The notes: a model not told the origin generated them from the sequence alone. A stretch of DNA of 12,821 nucleotides from Actinomycetota bacterium (GCA_028697935.1 JAQVEM010000027.1:1-12821), one strand, 5' to 3'; shown: positions 1 through 7,402, counted from the stretch's first letter. Translations and numbers: made by a program.

Positions 1-247
1 CATACCTTTCTTTTGATGGTACAATATAGTAATTATCCATATGCAGTAATTTAGCGAGTATGCCCTTCTCTTTTAGAAAATATGATATCATATGCGCAAC
101 CTCAGATTTTCCGCAACCCGACTCTCCGCTAATAGCTACCACAAATTTTTCTATTTCGTTACAGGTAATATTATCGAAGACCATTTCAGCAATATTTCCA
201 GCTGCTTTTATATGTGTATCTTTTATCAACAAAATATCGCCATGCAT
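1..247 (-). CDS. Uridine-kinase-like P-loop kinase, N-terminal part (cut by window edge)
   Basis: The first 82 codons are present; the gene runs off the left edge. A Walker A loop, GESGCGKS, lies at residues 41-48 after a hydrophobic strand (KFVVAIS), and HMDNYY at residues 69-74 resembles the DxFY-type segment that follows the P-loop in uridine kinase/phosphoribulokinase proteins. The roughly 35 residues before the P-loop are a family-specific lead-in. The ATG at 247 follows a strong AAAGGTGG ribosome binding site; a second ATG at 243 is out of frame. The gene lies downstream of a sugar ABC permease pair on the same strand, 168 bp after the second permease. This suggests, by inference, a kinase acting on a nucleoside or on an imported sugar. 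The substrate cannot be read from the part present. HPr kinase has a similar Walker A, but the DNYY segment argues against it. Confidence 0.7.
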   Translation of the reverse strand, partial: MHGDILLIKDTHIKAAGNIAEMVFDNITCNEIEKFVVAISGESGCGKSEVAHMISYFLKEKGILAKLLHMDNYYIVPSKERY

Positions 248-259
248 TTAAACCACCTT

Positions 260-412
260 TCACACAAACCAGCTATGTACAGTAACTTTTATACTGTCAC
301 TAATTCTGAAATTTTCGGCCTTAAAACTCTTAAAAATCTCACCAATCATTCTTTTATTTCCAGGTAGAACCTGCAAAAGCAAATCAGTATCTAATTATTT
401 CTGGTTTTTCAT
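260..412 (-). pseudogene. Small reading frame interrupted by in-frame TAA
   Basis: Four bases after the second permease stop, an ATG at 412 follows a good ribosome binding site (AAGGGG, six bases upstream). The frame reads MKNQK, then TAA at 397-395, then 44 further sense codons (LDTDLLLQVLPGNKRMIGEI and on to VHSWFV) to a TGA at 262-260. That stop lies 12 bases before the kinase start codon. The downstream part looks protein-like, with mixed hydrophobic and charged residues. It could still be translated alone from the ATG at 349 (29 residues), whose ribosome binding site is weak. I do not recognise the product. Possible readings are a small gene inactivated by a nonsense change, a sequencing error, recoding, or chance. 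It is co-oriented with the genes on both sides. Confidence 0.35.
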
Positions 413-415
413 TTA

Positions 416-1276
416 TTACCCCTTAACAGAACCTGCCAGTATACCCCTTACAAAGTAACGTTGAAGTGAGAAAAATACTATCAGTGGTAATATCATAGAG
501 ATAAATGCAGCAGCCGTAAGCAGGTGCCAGTTCTGCCCCAGTGAGTTTACCAGACTGCTCAAACGTAATGTAACCGGTGCCACCTGTTCGGTCCCACCAA
601 GATATATCAATGCAACAAGCAGGTCATTCCAGACCCATAAAAACTGAAATATCACTACCGAAGCCAGAACCGGAACAGAAAGTGGTAACGCCAGACGAAA
701 AAAAGCAGTGTGATAGGATGCACCATCAAGAAAAGCAGATTCAAAAATATCATCTGGCAGAGCGCTGAAAAAATTTCGTATCAGAAATATTGCGAGAGGA
801 AGACCATATCCTGCATGAGCCAGCCATATTCCATGAAATGTACCTGCCAGCCCCATAGTGTTATAAATTCTCAAAATAGGAATCAATGTCATCTGTATGG
901 GGACTACAAGCAGGCCTACTACTATAGTAAATAAAATCTGTCTGCCAGGAAATTCCATACAGGCAAAAGCATAGGCAGCAAAAGCAGCAACAGCTACTGT
1001 AATAATTGTAGAGGGAATTGTTATTATAAGGCTATTTAAAAAAGCTCTTCCCATTCCACTTGCTGTAACTACCTGAACATAATTATCCATTGTAAACTGG
1101 CTGAAGTTAAAAAACTGTGTAAAAACTGTCCACCAGCCGGAAGACAAAACGGCATCTCTGCTTCTAAATGAACTTATAAACAGACCCAGTGTTGGAGTAA
1201 TCCATATAATGCTGACAATTATTATGAATAAATGCAGAAAGAACCTTGGCAAAAAATTTAATCTTTTCTCATTCAT
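416..1276 (-). CDS. Sugar ABC transporter permease, MalG/AglG/ThuG type
   Basis: This 286-residue inner-membrane permease subunit has six predicted hydrophobic segments, beginning near residues 13-35. The cytoplasmic EAA loop that contacts the ATPase is at about residues 171-202, with core ESAFLDGASYHTAFFRLALP. The second subunit of carbohydrate uptake (CUT1) transporters usually has this size and ends in a short conserved tail like the FVRGILAGSVKG seen here. Its ATG shares one base with the stop of the upstream permease (TAATG), so the two are probably translationally coupled; AGGA lies just upstream. It should pair with the preceding permease and receive substrate from the lipoprotein upstream. 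By homology class the substrate is a disaccharide or glucoside; the exact sugar is not shown. Confidence 0.93.
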   Translation of the reverse strand: MNEKRLNFLPRFFLHLFIIIVSIIWITPTLGLFISSFRSRDAVLSSGWWTVFTQFFNFSQFTMDNYVQVVTASGMGRAFLNSLIITIPSTIITVAVAAFAAYAFACMEFPGRQILFTIVVGLLVVPIQMTLIPILRIYNTMGLAGTFHGIWLAHAGYGLPLAIFLIRNFFSALPDDIFESAFLDGASYHTAFFRLALPLSVPVLASVVIFQFLWVWNDLLVALIYLGGTEQVAPVTLRLSSLVNSLGQNWHLLTAAAFISMILPLIVFFSLQRYFVRGILAGSVKG

Positions 1277-2160
1277 TACATTTTTTCCTGTCTCTTAAAC
1301 CGACGGACATTTATTATCATCATCGGAATAATTAATAATAATAAAATAACAGCAATAGCACTGGCCCGCCCAAAGTTATGAAACTGAAACATCTCTTTGT
1401 ACATTCTGTTCGCAATAACTTCTGTATCAAATTGCCCGTTTGTCATGACATAAACAATATCAAAAACTTTTAATACATTGATTATCATCGTTGTCGTCAC
1501 AACCCCTATTGTTGGTGCCATAGATGGTATAGTTATTCGCCAGAATACCTGTAGCTCATTTGCACCATCTACACGCGCTGCTTCCAGAAGTTCTTTTGGT
1601 ATGCCCTTATATGCTGCGGACAAAATAACCATACAGAAACCAACCCATATCCATATACCCACAGCAATCAGTGCAAAATTGTTCGTTGATTTATTAACCA
1701 GCCAGCCGACTGGTTCAATACCAAAATTGTTTAAAATCGCATTCAACACTCCAATCTGGGGTTCACCTGCTGGCCTGTATGCGTATATAAATTTCCATAT
1801 AACTCCTGCTCCCACAAAAGAGATAGCCATTGGCAGGAATATTATGGATTTTACAATTGGTTCATAACGCACACGGTCAAAAATTACAGCAAAGATTAAT
1901 CCCAGCGAAACAGTAAATGCAGTAAATATTACAAGCCATAGTAAATTATTTCTGAATGCAATAAGCATGGGCTTTGTGGTTAAAGCAAATACATAATTAC
2001 TGAAGCCTACAAAAACCTCTGACTTAGCATCCAGGAAACTGAGATATATTGTATTTACAATAGGATAAACCAGAAAGAATCCGAGTATTAATAATGCAGG
2101 CGCCATGTATACCCATGGCCATATATTGACTTTTTTTGAAGAAATATTTTTTTTGCTCAT
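1276..2160 (-). CDS. Sugar ABC transporter permease, MalF/AglF/ThuF type
   Basis: This 294-residue inner-membrane permease is the first of a CUT1 pair. The N-terminal cytoplasmic tail is followed by a transmembrane segment at about residues 16-40 (YMAPALLILGFFLVYPIVNT), the classic MalF-like opening. The EAA loop is at about residues 185-215 with core EAARVDGANELQVFWRITIP. The N-terminus is short, unlike enterobacterial MalF with its large periplasmic loop, so it is closer to the AglF/ThuF/LacF class. It sits 76 bp after the binding-protein gene and overlaps the next permease by one base. The ribosome binding site is weak (GAAAAG), and a strong hairpin lies just upstream. Together these suggest less permease than binding protein, as in malEFG operons. 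Confidence 0.93.
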   Translation of the reverse strand: MSKKNISSKKVNIWPWVYMAPALLILGFFLVYPIVNTIYLSFLDAKSEVFVGFSNYVFALTTKPMLIAFRNNLLWLVIFTAFTVSLGLIFAVIFDRVRYEPIVKSIIFLPMAISFVGAGVIWKFIYAYRPAGEPQIGVLNAILNNFGIEPVGWLVNKSTNNFALIAVGIWIWVGFCMVILSAAYKGIPKELLEAARVDGANELQVFWRITIPSMAPTIGVVTTTMIINVLKVFDIVYVMTNGQFDTEVIANRMYKEMFQFHNFGRASAIAVILLLLIIPMMIINVRRFKRQEKM

Positions 2161-2187
2161 ATCTTTTCAGGTTAAATTATTATTACC

Positions 2188-2213
2188 AGGGCAATCCCAT
2201 TCGGGATTGCCCT
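2188..2213 (-). promoter_or_regulatory. Perfect hairpin between binding-protein and permease genes
   Basis: An 11-bp perfect inverted repeat (AGGGCAATCCC and GGGATTGCCCT) with a four-base loop lies between the binding-protein stop and the first permease start. No T-run follows it on the minus strand (GGTAATAATAATTT), so it is a poor intrinsic terminator. A hairpin here commonly protects the upstream mRNA from 3' exonucleases or causes partial termination, giving excess binding protein over permease. That role is inferred from position and from known malE-type operons. Confidence 0.7.
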
Positions 2214-2236
2214 TACTAACTCTGATTTAAAAGAAT

Positions 2237-3532
2237 TTATTGCTTATAAGCATCAATTGCGCTCTCTTCAATTTCAGCAAGAACGGTATCCAGACTTTCA
2301 CCACCAATAAAGTCCAGAGTCCCAGTCCAGAAGGAACCCGAACCTACAGCTGCAGGCATGAGGTCAGAAGCATCAAAACGGAAAACATCGGCACTTACAA
2401 CCATCTCTGCCATTTTTTTTGTAAGATCATCAGGATATGCATCAAGACTTACTGCTTTATTTGGAGAGATAAATCCTCCACCTTTTGCAGCCCATATTTC
2501 CTGGGGTTCGACTGAGGCAAGATATTTCATAAATTCCCTTGTTTCCTCCCTGTCATTAAACATTACTATTAAATCCGCACCCCCGAGAACAGGTACACCA
2601 TATTCTTGATTAATAGATGGGAATGGGAAGAAGTCGTAATCTGTGCCAGCTTCAAGCCCTTCCGGAAAAAATCCAGTAATAAAGCTGGCCTGACGATGCA
2701 TATAAGCACCCGGTGGGTCCGTAAACAGAGGAGCAGCAGCTTCACCAAAATTGGTTGTCAGAACACCTGTTGTTCCACCATAAACATAATCCTCATTAAG
2801 GACTATTTCACCGAATAACTCCCAGGCTTCTTTTACTGCATCATTTGTCCAGGGGATTTCATGATCGACCCACTTATCGTATATATCAGGCCCGGCTGTT
2901 CTCAGCATTATGTCCTCAATCCAGTCTGTAGCCGGCCATCCACTTGCAGCATCACTCTCAACACCAATAGACCATGGAGTACCGCCATCAGCAACTATTT
3001 TATCTGATAATGCAATCATCTCATCCCATGTGACAGGTACACTATACCCTGCTTCGGAAAATGCTGCCGGATTGTACCAGACAAGGCTCTTGTTTGCTAC
3101 TTTATAAAATATACCATACAGTTTACCGTCATAACTTGCCAGGTCAAGCCAGGCTTTTGCATAGTTACTATTCAGTTCATCCATATCCATGAATTCACCA
3201 ATATCAACAAGTGCCTCATCCTCAGCCAGTTCATACATCTGTCCCGGGTTGGGAAGTATTGCAATGTCTGGTGGATTCCCCGCCTTTACTCTGGTAGTAA
3301 GAACAGCTGCAAGGTCTCTTGTGCCTTCAAATGCCATACCTATTCCTGTATCCTCGGTGAATGGAAAAACAGCTTCCTGAAAGCTTGTAAGTTCATCGCC
3401 TCCCCATGTACCGATAACGGTTACAACACCTCCGGCTGCCCCTTCTGCTGCCTCTCCTTTGCAGCCAGTTCCTGCCAGCATCATTGAAGCTGCAAACACA
3501 GCAATCAGAAATCCGATAAATGCTTTTTTCAT
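2237..3532 (-). CDS. Sugar-binding lipoprotein of ABC transporter (SBP family 1)
   Basis: This is a 431-residue extracytoplasmic solute-binding protein. I chose the ATG at 3532 because GAGGAGGT lies directly upstream and the protein then opens with a signal peptide, MKKAFIGFLIAVFAASMMLA, followed by GTGC. The frame stays open 20 codons further upstream, but that part has no signal-peptide character. Cys24 is the probable lipidated residue, although GTGC is a loose lipobox. A flexible linker rich in Gly, Ala and Glu follows. The mature part has family-1 (MalE/UgpB-like) features: VIGTWGGDE near the start, RVKAGNPPDIAILP, and a VPVTWDEMIALSDKI segment. It lies between a lacI gene and two permeases and should deliver a sugar to them. 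The substrate is likely an alpha-glucoside or trehalose from context only. Confidence 0.93.
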   Translation of the reverse strand: MKKAFIGFLIAVFAASMMLAGTGCKGEAAEGAAGGVVTVIGTWGGDELTSFQEAVFPFTEDTGIGMAFEGTRDLAAVLTTRVKAGNPPDIAILPNPGQMYELAEDEALVDIGEFMDMDELNSNYAKAWLDLASYDGKLYGIFYKVANKSLVWYNPAAFSEAGYSVPVTWDEMIALSDKIVADGGTPWSIGVESDAASGWPATDWIEDIMLRTAGPDIYDKWVDHEIPWTNDAVKEAWELFGEIVLNEDYVYGGTTGVLTTNFGEAAAPLFTDPPGAYMHRQASFITGFFPEGLEAGTDYDFFPFPSINQEYGVPVLGGADLIVMFNDREETREFMKYLASVEPQEIWAAKGGGFISPNKAVSLDAYPDDLTKKMAEMVVSADVFRFDASDLMPAAVGSGSFWTGTLDFIGGESLDTVLAEIEESAIDAYKQ

Positions 3533-3568
3533 TTTTAACCTCCTCGTATAATAAGATAACTTACCAGT

Positions 3569-3582
3569 TAAGAAATTTCTTA
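3569..3582. promoter_or_regulatory. 14-bp palindrome between lacI and binding-protein gene
   Basis: TAAGAAATTTCTTA is a perfect palindrome in the 92-bp space between the lacI stop and the binding-protein start. It lies 37 bp upstream of the binding-protein ATG. Its position suits an operator for the adjacent LacI-family protein, but it lacks the central CG common in LacI-family operators and AT-rich palindromes arise easily. No convincing promoter was seen in this gap; a TATTAT at 3548-3553 lies too close to the ribosome binding site. Confidence 0.25.
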
Positions 3583-3624
3583 TATGCACCACCCCCTATA
3601 GATACTTCCTTCAAGATACTTTCA

Positions 3625-4668
3625 TCACTTTACTTTTATATTCATTTTGCAGCCACATGATCTTCTAATGATCATATTTGCGTTCAGAATAATTTTTCTA
3701 TTTTTTTCCTCTTCTCCTTCAATAATATTTATAAGAAGATTTGCTGCATTCATACCGATATCAAAAGCCGGCACATTTACAGTTGTTAGTGATGGGTCAG
3801 TGTGTTCAGATAAATGTACATTGTCAAACCCAGCCAGAGCTATGTCTTCAGGGATCCTCAGACCTTTCTTCTTTATTGCGTCCATAACACCAAAAGCAAC
3901 TACATCGGAAGCTACAAAAATAGCAGTAGGTGGCTCTTTTAAAGATAATAAGTTTTGTACTGCCTGGAAGCCACTCCCGGAAGTAAAGTTTCCTATACTA
4001 ACCATATCCTCATTAAAATTTATTTTTGCATTTTCAAGTGCTTCTTTATAGCCCTGTAGTCTTAATTTACTTGCTGTATAATTAAGGGGAGCATTAGTAA
4101 TAATTGCAATTCTTTTATGACCATGAGATATAAGATGATTGACAATTTTTTTTGATGCTTCAACATTATCTATATCAGAACAACTAAAATCTCCCTCATT
4201 AGCCTGGCCTATTAATACAATCGGAAAATCTTCTTCTTTTAATTTTAGTATTTCCTCATCATCTGATCGTGGACCGGATAAAATTATACCATCTATTCTT
4301 TTTCCCCTTGCAAGATGGTAATAGTTATCCTTACTTTTTTTGTTCTCAATATATTGAATCAATATATTGTAATCTTTTTTTAGAGCTACGTTATTTATTC
4401 CAAGAATAACCTGCGGAATTAGCATATCAGAAAATACACTTCTTAATCTCTGGCACCAGACAAGACCCAGCGTTTTTGATTGTCTTTTTACAAGGCTTTT
4501 TGCTATCGCATGTGGGTAATAATCCAGCTTCCTTGCTATATCCAGAACCTTCTTACGTGTTTCTTCAGATATTTTTATATCCATTCGATTATTCAATACA
4601 AATGATACTGTTGTTCTGGACACATTAGCCATTCTGGCTATGTCTTTCATGCTGGTGCTTTTCTTCAT
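3625..4668 (-). CDS. LacI/GalR-family transcriptional regulator
   Basis: This 347-residue DNA-binding regulator has an N-terminal LacI helix-turn-helix at about residues 7-27 (SMKDIARMANVSRTTVSFVL). The hinge region follows (LDYYPHAIAKSLVKRQSKTLG), then a periplasmic-binding-protein-like effector domain with typical landmarks: IDGIILSGPR, FIVLIGQ-like PIVLIGQANEGD, HGHKRIAIITN and PEDIALAGFDN. It ends in RRSCGC, as many family members do. The start at 4668 lacks a clear ribosome binding site; the Met at 4650 (residue 7) is an alternative. A consensus promoter lies about 40 bp upstream. It precedes the sugar-uptake genes on the same strand and probably controls them, and perhaps treT, in response to an imported sugar or its metabolite. 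Confidence 0.95.
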   Translation of the reverse strand: MKKSTSMKDIARMANVSRTTVSFVLNNRMDIKISEETRKKVLDIARKLDYYPHAIAKSLVKRQSKTLGLVWCQRLRSVFSDMLIPQVILGINNVALKKDYNILIQYIENKKSKDNYYHLARGKRIDGIILSGPRSDDEEILKLKEEDFPIVLIGQANEGDFSCSDIDNVEASKKIVNHLISHGHKRIAIITNAPLNYTASKLRLQGYKEALENAKINFNEDMVSIGNFTSGSGFQAVQNLLSLKEPPTAIFVASDVVAFGVMDAIKKKGLRIPEDIALAGFDNVHLSEHTDPSLTTVNVPAFDIGMNAANLLINIIEGEEEKNRKIILNANMIIRRSCGCKMNIKVK

Positions 4669-4713
4669 GATAGGAATTAATTATTAATATATTTTAATAA
4701 CTAACACGATTTA

Positions 4714-4742
4714 ATTATATTAAATATAAAAAAATTTGTCAA
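4714..4742 (-). promoter_or_regulatory. Consensus sigma-70 promoter for lacI
   Basis: On the minus strand TTGACA (4742-4737) and TATAAT (4719-4714) are separated by exactly 17 bases, a perfect match to the housekeeping consensus. Transcription would begin near 4707, giving a leader of about 40 bases before lacI. The -10 box is flanked by TTTAAT and ATTAAA, an imperfect palindrome that could serve autoregulation. This is probably the main promoter for lacI and the uptake genes, since no other convincing one was seen downstream. Confidence 0.8.
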
Positions 4743-5028
4743 TTTTGTGAATTCCTTTCTGACATTTTTTAAATGGGGTACCGGGTATTAATAAATAATT
4801 AATCTTGAGTGTGCAATTAATCTACATTGCAATATATTCGGGATGAATTTTTAGATTAGTCAAATAGTGTTATTATAATAGCCCTGAGGTTGTTTTGATA
4901 TTATATCAAATTAATTTACCAGAATAATACTCCGGTATTAATAATATAATCAGACATGTAAAGAGAACAACCGTTTATAAAATTTTCTCTTAATTTATAA
5001 AATAAATTTCTACAGCCACAACCCAACT
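4743..5028. other. Gene-free gap between treT and lacI with inverted repeats
   Basis: No gene is visible. The gap holds a 17-bp perfect inverted repeat with a one-base centre at 4894-4910 (TTTGATAT and ATATCAAA), a 6-8-6 repeat at 4812-4831 (TGCAAT and ATTGCA), the 10-bp palindrome TATTATAATA at 4871-4880, and two direct copies of GGTATTAATAA (4784-4794, 4934-4944). No clear intrinsic terminator follows treT: the only inverted repeat near its stop (AAGAGAA and TTCTCTT at 4961-4991) has a 17-base loop and no T-run. Read-through from treT into lacI is possible. Confidence 0.5.
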
Positions 5029-6279
5029 TTAACTGCCACCATTAATCTCATTCTCTCCAGTATATATAATATTCTTACCTGGATTTTCAAGTATGTAAAA
5101 AAGAGAGAGATAATCCCTGAGGTGCCTTGTGATTAAGAAATTTTCTGACACAAATTTTTTTGCCTGTTCACCTATTCTTTTTGAAATTAAAGGCCTGTTA
5201 AGAAGATATCTTATTCTGTATGCAGCTCCCTCAATTGAATTTACCAGAAAGCCAGTTCTGTGATTGTGTAATTGAGTGGTAATCCCACCAACTTCTCCTC
5301 CTATTACCGGCTTCCCTTTCCACATTGCTTCGGTAACAGTCAGGCCAAAACCTTCTTTTAAAGATTTTTGTAATACTACATCAGCAATCCTCTGGAGTGC
5401 ATTTATTTCTATATCGCTTTTAGGTTTTAGTAGCAAAATATGAATATCAGGATCACCTTCTGCTTCTTTTCTAACCTCTTCCAGTACTGCTTCTCCTTCC
5501 GGGTCATCAGAAGCAGTGCCTCCTGCAAGAATAAGCTGACAGTTTATCTCTTTTCTAACCAGACGAAAAGCTTTTATTACCCCAATGGGGTCCTTGAACC
5601 TATCAAATCTTGAAACCTGTAGAATAACCGGTTTATCTTTTTTTATATTATACATTTTACTGACAGCTTTTATCTCATCTTTATCGAGGACTTTATTTTT
5701 ATCACTCAGGGGATCAATAGAAGGGGCAATAAGATACTGTGGATGGGATAAGCTTTTGGAGAATTTTTCAATTGAAAATATACTTGCATCATACTCTTCT
5801 AAATAATTCTTTAAAAATTTCCAGAGACGCAGGTCGGGTCCGGACATATCAATATGACATCTCCATACCCATTTTGCCCTTCTTGCTTTATAAAAATCAA
5901 TAAGGGGTAGCGGTTGTGGATCATGTATGACTACTATATCAGCATCCAGGTTTAAATTCCTGGCATTATCTTCATTTACCTTCCTGTATATTTCAAGTTC
6001 CTCACCGGAGAACCTGATTTTTTCGCCCTGCAGCGCATTGTGAATTTTTTTTGTTATACTAAAAAAATCTTTATCCGCAGAAATTACTTCCCACCTGCAA
6101 TTAATTCCAAGCTCATTTATAAGGGGAACCAGCCTGTGCAGTATCTCTGCAACTCCTCCACCATCCCTTGTGGAATTTACCATTACAACTTTTTTATTTC
6201 TTGAAAGCTTTGCAAGCATTTCAATTTGTCTTATATTCCTCTTACCAATAATATCTTCGTAATCCTTCAGAACGGCCAT
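5029..6279 (-). CDS. treT: Trehalose synthase TreT (NDP-glucose:glucose glycosyltransferase, GT4)
   Basis: This 416-residue cytoplasmic GT-B glycosyltransferase of family GT4 is of the TreT type, which reversibly joins NDP-glucose and glucose into trehalose. TreT hallmarks are the N-terminal MVNSTRDGGGVAEIL (residues 33-47), KWVWRCHIDMSGPD (136-149), LQVSRFDRFKDPIG (220-233), and the retaining-GT E-x7-E signature at Glu309 and Glu317 (KEGFGLTVTEAMWKGKPVIGG). Length and order of domains match known TreT. The ATG overlaps the stop of the upstream DUF5752-like gene by one base (TAATG), with AAGGGAA as ribosome binding site. Lying beside a LacI-controlled sugar importer, it could either cleave imported trehalose or make trehalose as a compatible solute. 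A related GT4 trehalose phosphorylase is the main alternative, but the segments listed favour TreT. Confidence 0.85.
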   Translation of the reverse strand: MAVLKDYEDIIGKRNIRQIEMLAKLSRNKKVVMVNSTRDGGGVAEILHRLVPLINELGINCRWEVISADKDFFSITKKIHNALQGEKIRFSGEELEIYRKVNEDNARNLNLDADIVVIHDPQPLPLIDFYKARRAKWVWRCHIDMSGPDLRLWKFLKNYLEEYDASIFSIEKFSKSLSHPQYLIAPSIDPLSDKNKVLDKDEIKAVSKMYNIKKDKPVILQVSRFDRFKDPIGVIKAFRLVRKEINCQLILAGGTASDDPEGEAVLEEVRKEAEGDPDIHILLLKPKSDIEINALQRIADVVLQKSLKEGFGLTVTEAMWKGKPVIGGEVGGITTQLHNHRTGFLVNSIEGAAYRIRYLLNRPLISKRIGEQAKKFVSENFLITRHLRDYLSLFYILENPGKNIIYTGENEINGGS

Positions 6280-6932
6280 TATTTAGTTCCCTTCAATTCC
6301 TTATTCATTATATTTATCAATTTTTTCCTCACTTCTTCAACGCTAAAAAAATAAAAGTCAATTTCCCTGAATTTTCTTACCAGTTCCTTTTTATCAAAAT
6401 TATCCTCTATCCACACAGAAAAATCATCATGCTCCTTTTCTTTTTTTATTTTTCTTGTTTCGTAAAAGTGAAAATACAATGAGCTGGCCGGTATTTCATT
6501 CAAAGCGTCTCTGAAACCTTTTAAATCTGATACCTCTATTCCCAGTGGAGTTATAACAGTAGTAGCACTTGAAAAATAAAATTCAGAGCCTTTTCTTACC
6601 CATGGGATTGTCGGAAGGTCCCACATGTGCTCTTCTATAATTGTTACCAGTGCCTCTTTTGCTTCAGCCACAGTTTTATAATCATAAGGGTCAAAATTAG
6701 CCAGTTTTTCTGCAAGTGCAAGATCTTCCAGATCATAAGCTGCCCAGTTAGCGAAATCATTGGGGAATTCTCCGACTCTCTGGTCATATCTTGCATGAGA
6801 CTGATATAAATGGTGAAAAAGAACCTTATCTTCAGATTGCTCTATTATATTTAAGAATTCCTTTAAGTTGCTTGCTTTCTGACCTGTAGGACTTATTAGC
6901 ATCGTGTAATCATAGAATTTAAATTTCTTCAT
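6279..6932 (-). CDS. DUF5752-like protein with two related halves, coupled to treT
   Basis: This 217-residue soluble protein has no signal peptide or membrane segment. It contains two related halves. Residues 6-102 and 118-211 share the order FY..., then T-x-I-x-P-x-G, then L-K-x-F, then a hydrophobic H-x-Y/F segment (LFHHLYQS versus YFHFYET), then DF-x-x-W (DFANW, DFSVW), and then a short helix block (TVAEAKEAL, SVEEVRKKL). I recall this as DUF5752-like, a family often found beside glycosyltransferases; that assignment is from memory. No catalytic motif is evident. The ATG follows GTGGAG at a good distance, and its stop overlaps the treT start (TAATG), so the two proteins are probably made in matched amounts. 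A role as partner or regulator of TreT is inference. Confidence 0.75.
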   Translation of the reverse strand: MKKFKFYDYTMLISPTGQKASNLKEFLNIIEQSEDKVLFHHLYQSHARYDQRVGEFPNDFANWAAYDLEDLALAEKLANFDPYDYKTVAEAKEALVTIIEEHMWDLPTIPWVRKGSEFYFSSATTVITPLGIEVSDLKGFRDALNEIPASSLYFHFYETRKIKKEKEHDDFSVWIEDNFDKKELVRKFREIDFYFFSVEEVRKKLINIMNKELKGTK

Positions 6933-6965
6933 GGTATCTCCACATATGTCACTTTACAGAAGCAT

Positions 6966-6993
6966 ATTCTACTCTGTAATATTAAAAAGTAAA
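6966..6993 (-). promoter_or_regulatory. Possible promoter of the DUF5752-treT unit
   Basis: On the minus strand TTTACT (6993-6988) and TAGAAT (6971-6966) are 16 bases apart, placing a start site near 6959, about 27 bases before the DUF5752-like ATG. The boxes are degenerate in an AT-rich region, so this is only a candidate. Confidence 0.3.
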
Positions 6994-7402
6994 ACTGTAA
7001 TACTTAATGTACAATTTTTAAATCTATAATATGACCGGTTTGTAATATAACCAGCGTTATCTATAATAATAACATATTATAAATAATAATATTGTTCATG
7101 ATTGATTTTTCAGAAATAATTATAGTTGTATCTGATAGCATCTATAAAACCTTTACTCTTAACCCTGATATAAGAAAAAATAATAAATAACTTGAGAGAG
7201 ATAGTAAAGGAAAACAATGTGTTTCACCGGGCAAATAGTTTTTTAAACTACTACAGGAAAACTTCTAATAAGAGATAATATAAATAAAAAACTTTTCTTC
7301 TTATAATAACCCGGAATAACCCGGGAAACAAAAAGATAATATATATTTTATAGAGTTTAAAGAGAATTTTTAAAGAATACTTTACTACTAAAAACCCCTG
7401 TC
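6994..7402. other. Gene-free AT-rich gap between dnaJ and the treT unit
   Basis: No convincing gene, RNA gene or terminator was seen. The gap contains a 10-bp tandem repeat AATAACCCGG at 7305-7324 close to the dnaJ end, and a weak AT-rich inverted repeat (TAGTTT and AAACTA) near 7240. A 30-codon plus-strand frame at 7098-7190 has no ribosome binding site. Transcription of dnaJ must end somewhere here, but no GC-rich stem with a T-run is present on the minus strand. Confidence 0.4.

Noticed and set aside
361..373. CAGGT and ACCTG hairpin after the permeases as a terminator
   Set aside because: Only five base pairs with a three-base loop, and followed by A-rich sequence, not T-rich, on the minus strand.
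1478..1867. Long plus-strand open frame opposite the first permease
   Set aside because: It is an antisense shadow of a clearly conserved permease, with no start signal of its own.
2048..2061. Inverted repeat ATTGTA and TACAAT resembling the hrcA operator arms
   Set aside because: It lies inside the permease coding region with a two-base centre, so the geometry is wrong and there is no promoter.
3548..3553. TATTAT as a -10 box for the binding-protein gene
   Set aside because: It would start transcription within the ribosome binding site of that gene.
4961..4991. Inverted repeat AAGAGAA and TTCTCTT after treT as a terminator
   Set aside because: The loop is 17 bases, the stem is AT-rich, and no T-run follows on the minus strand.
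7098..7190. Plus-strand frame of 30 codons (MIDFSEIIIVV...)
   Set aside because: No ribosome binding site, isolated in AT-rich DNA, and no recognisable product.
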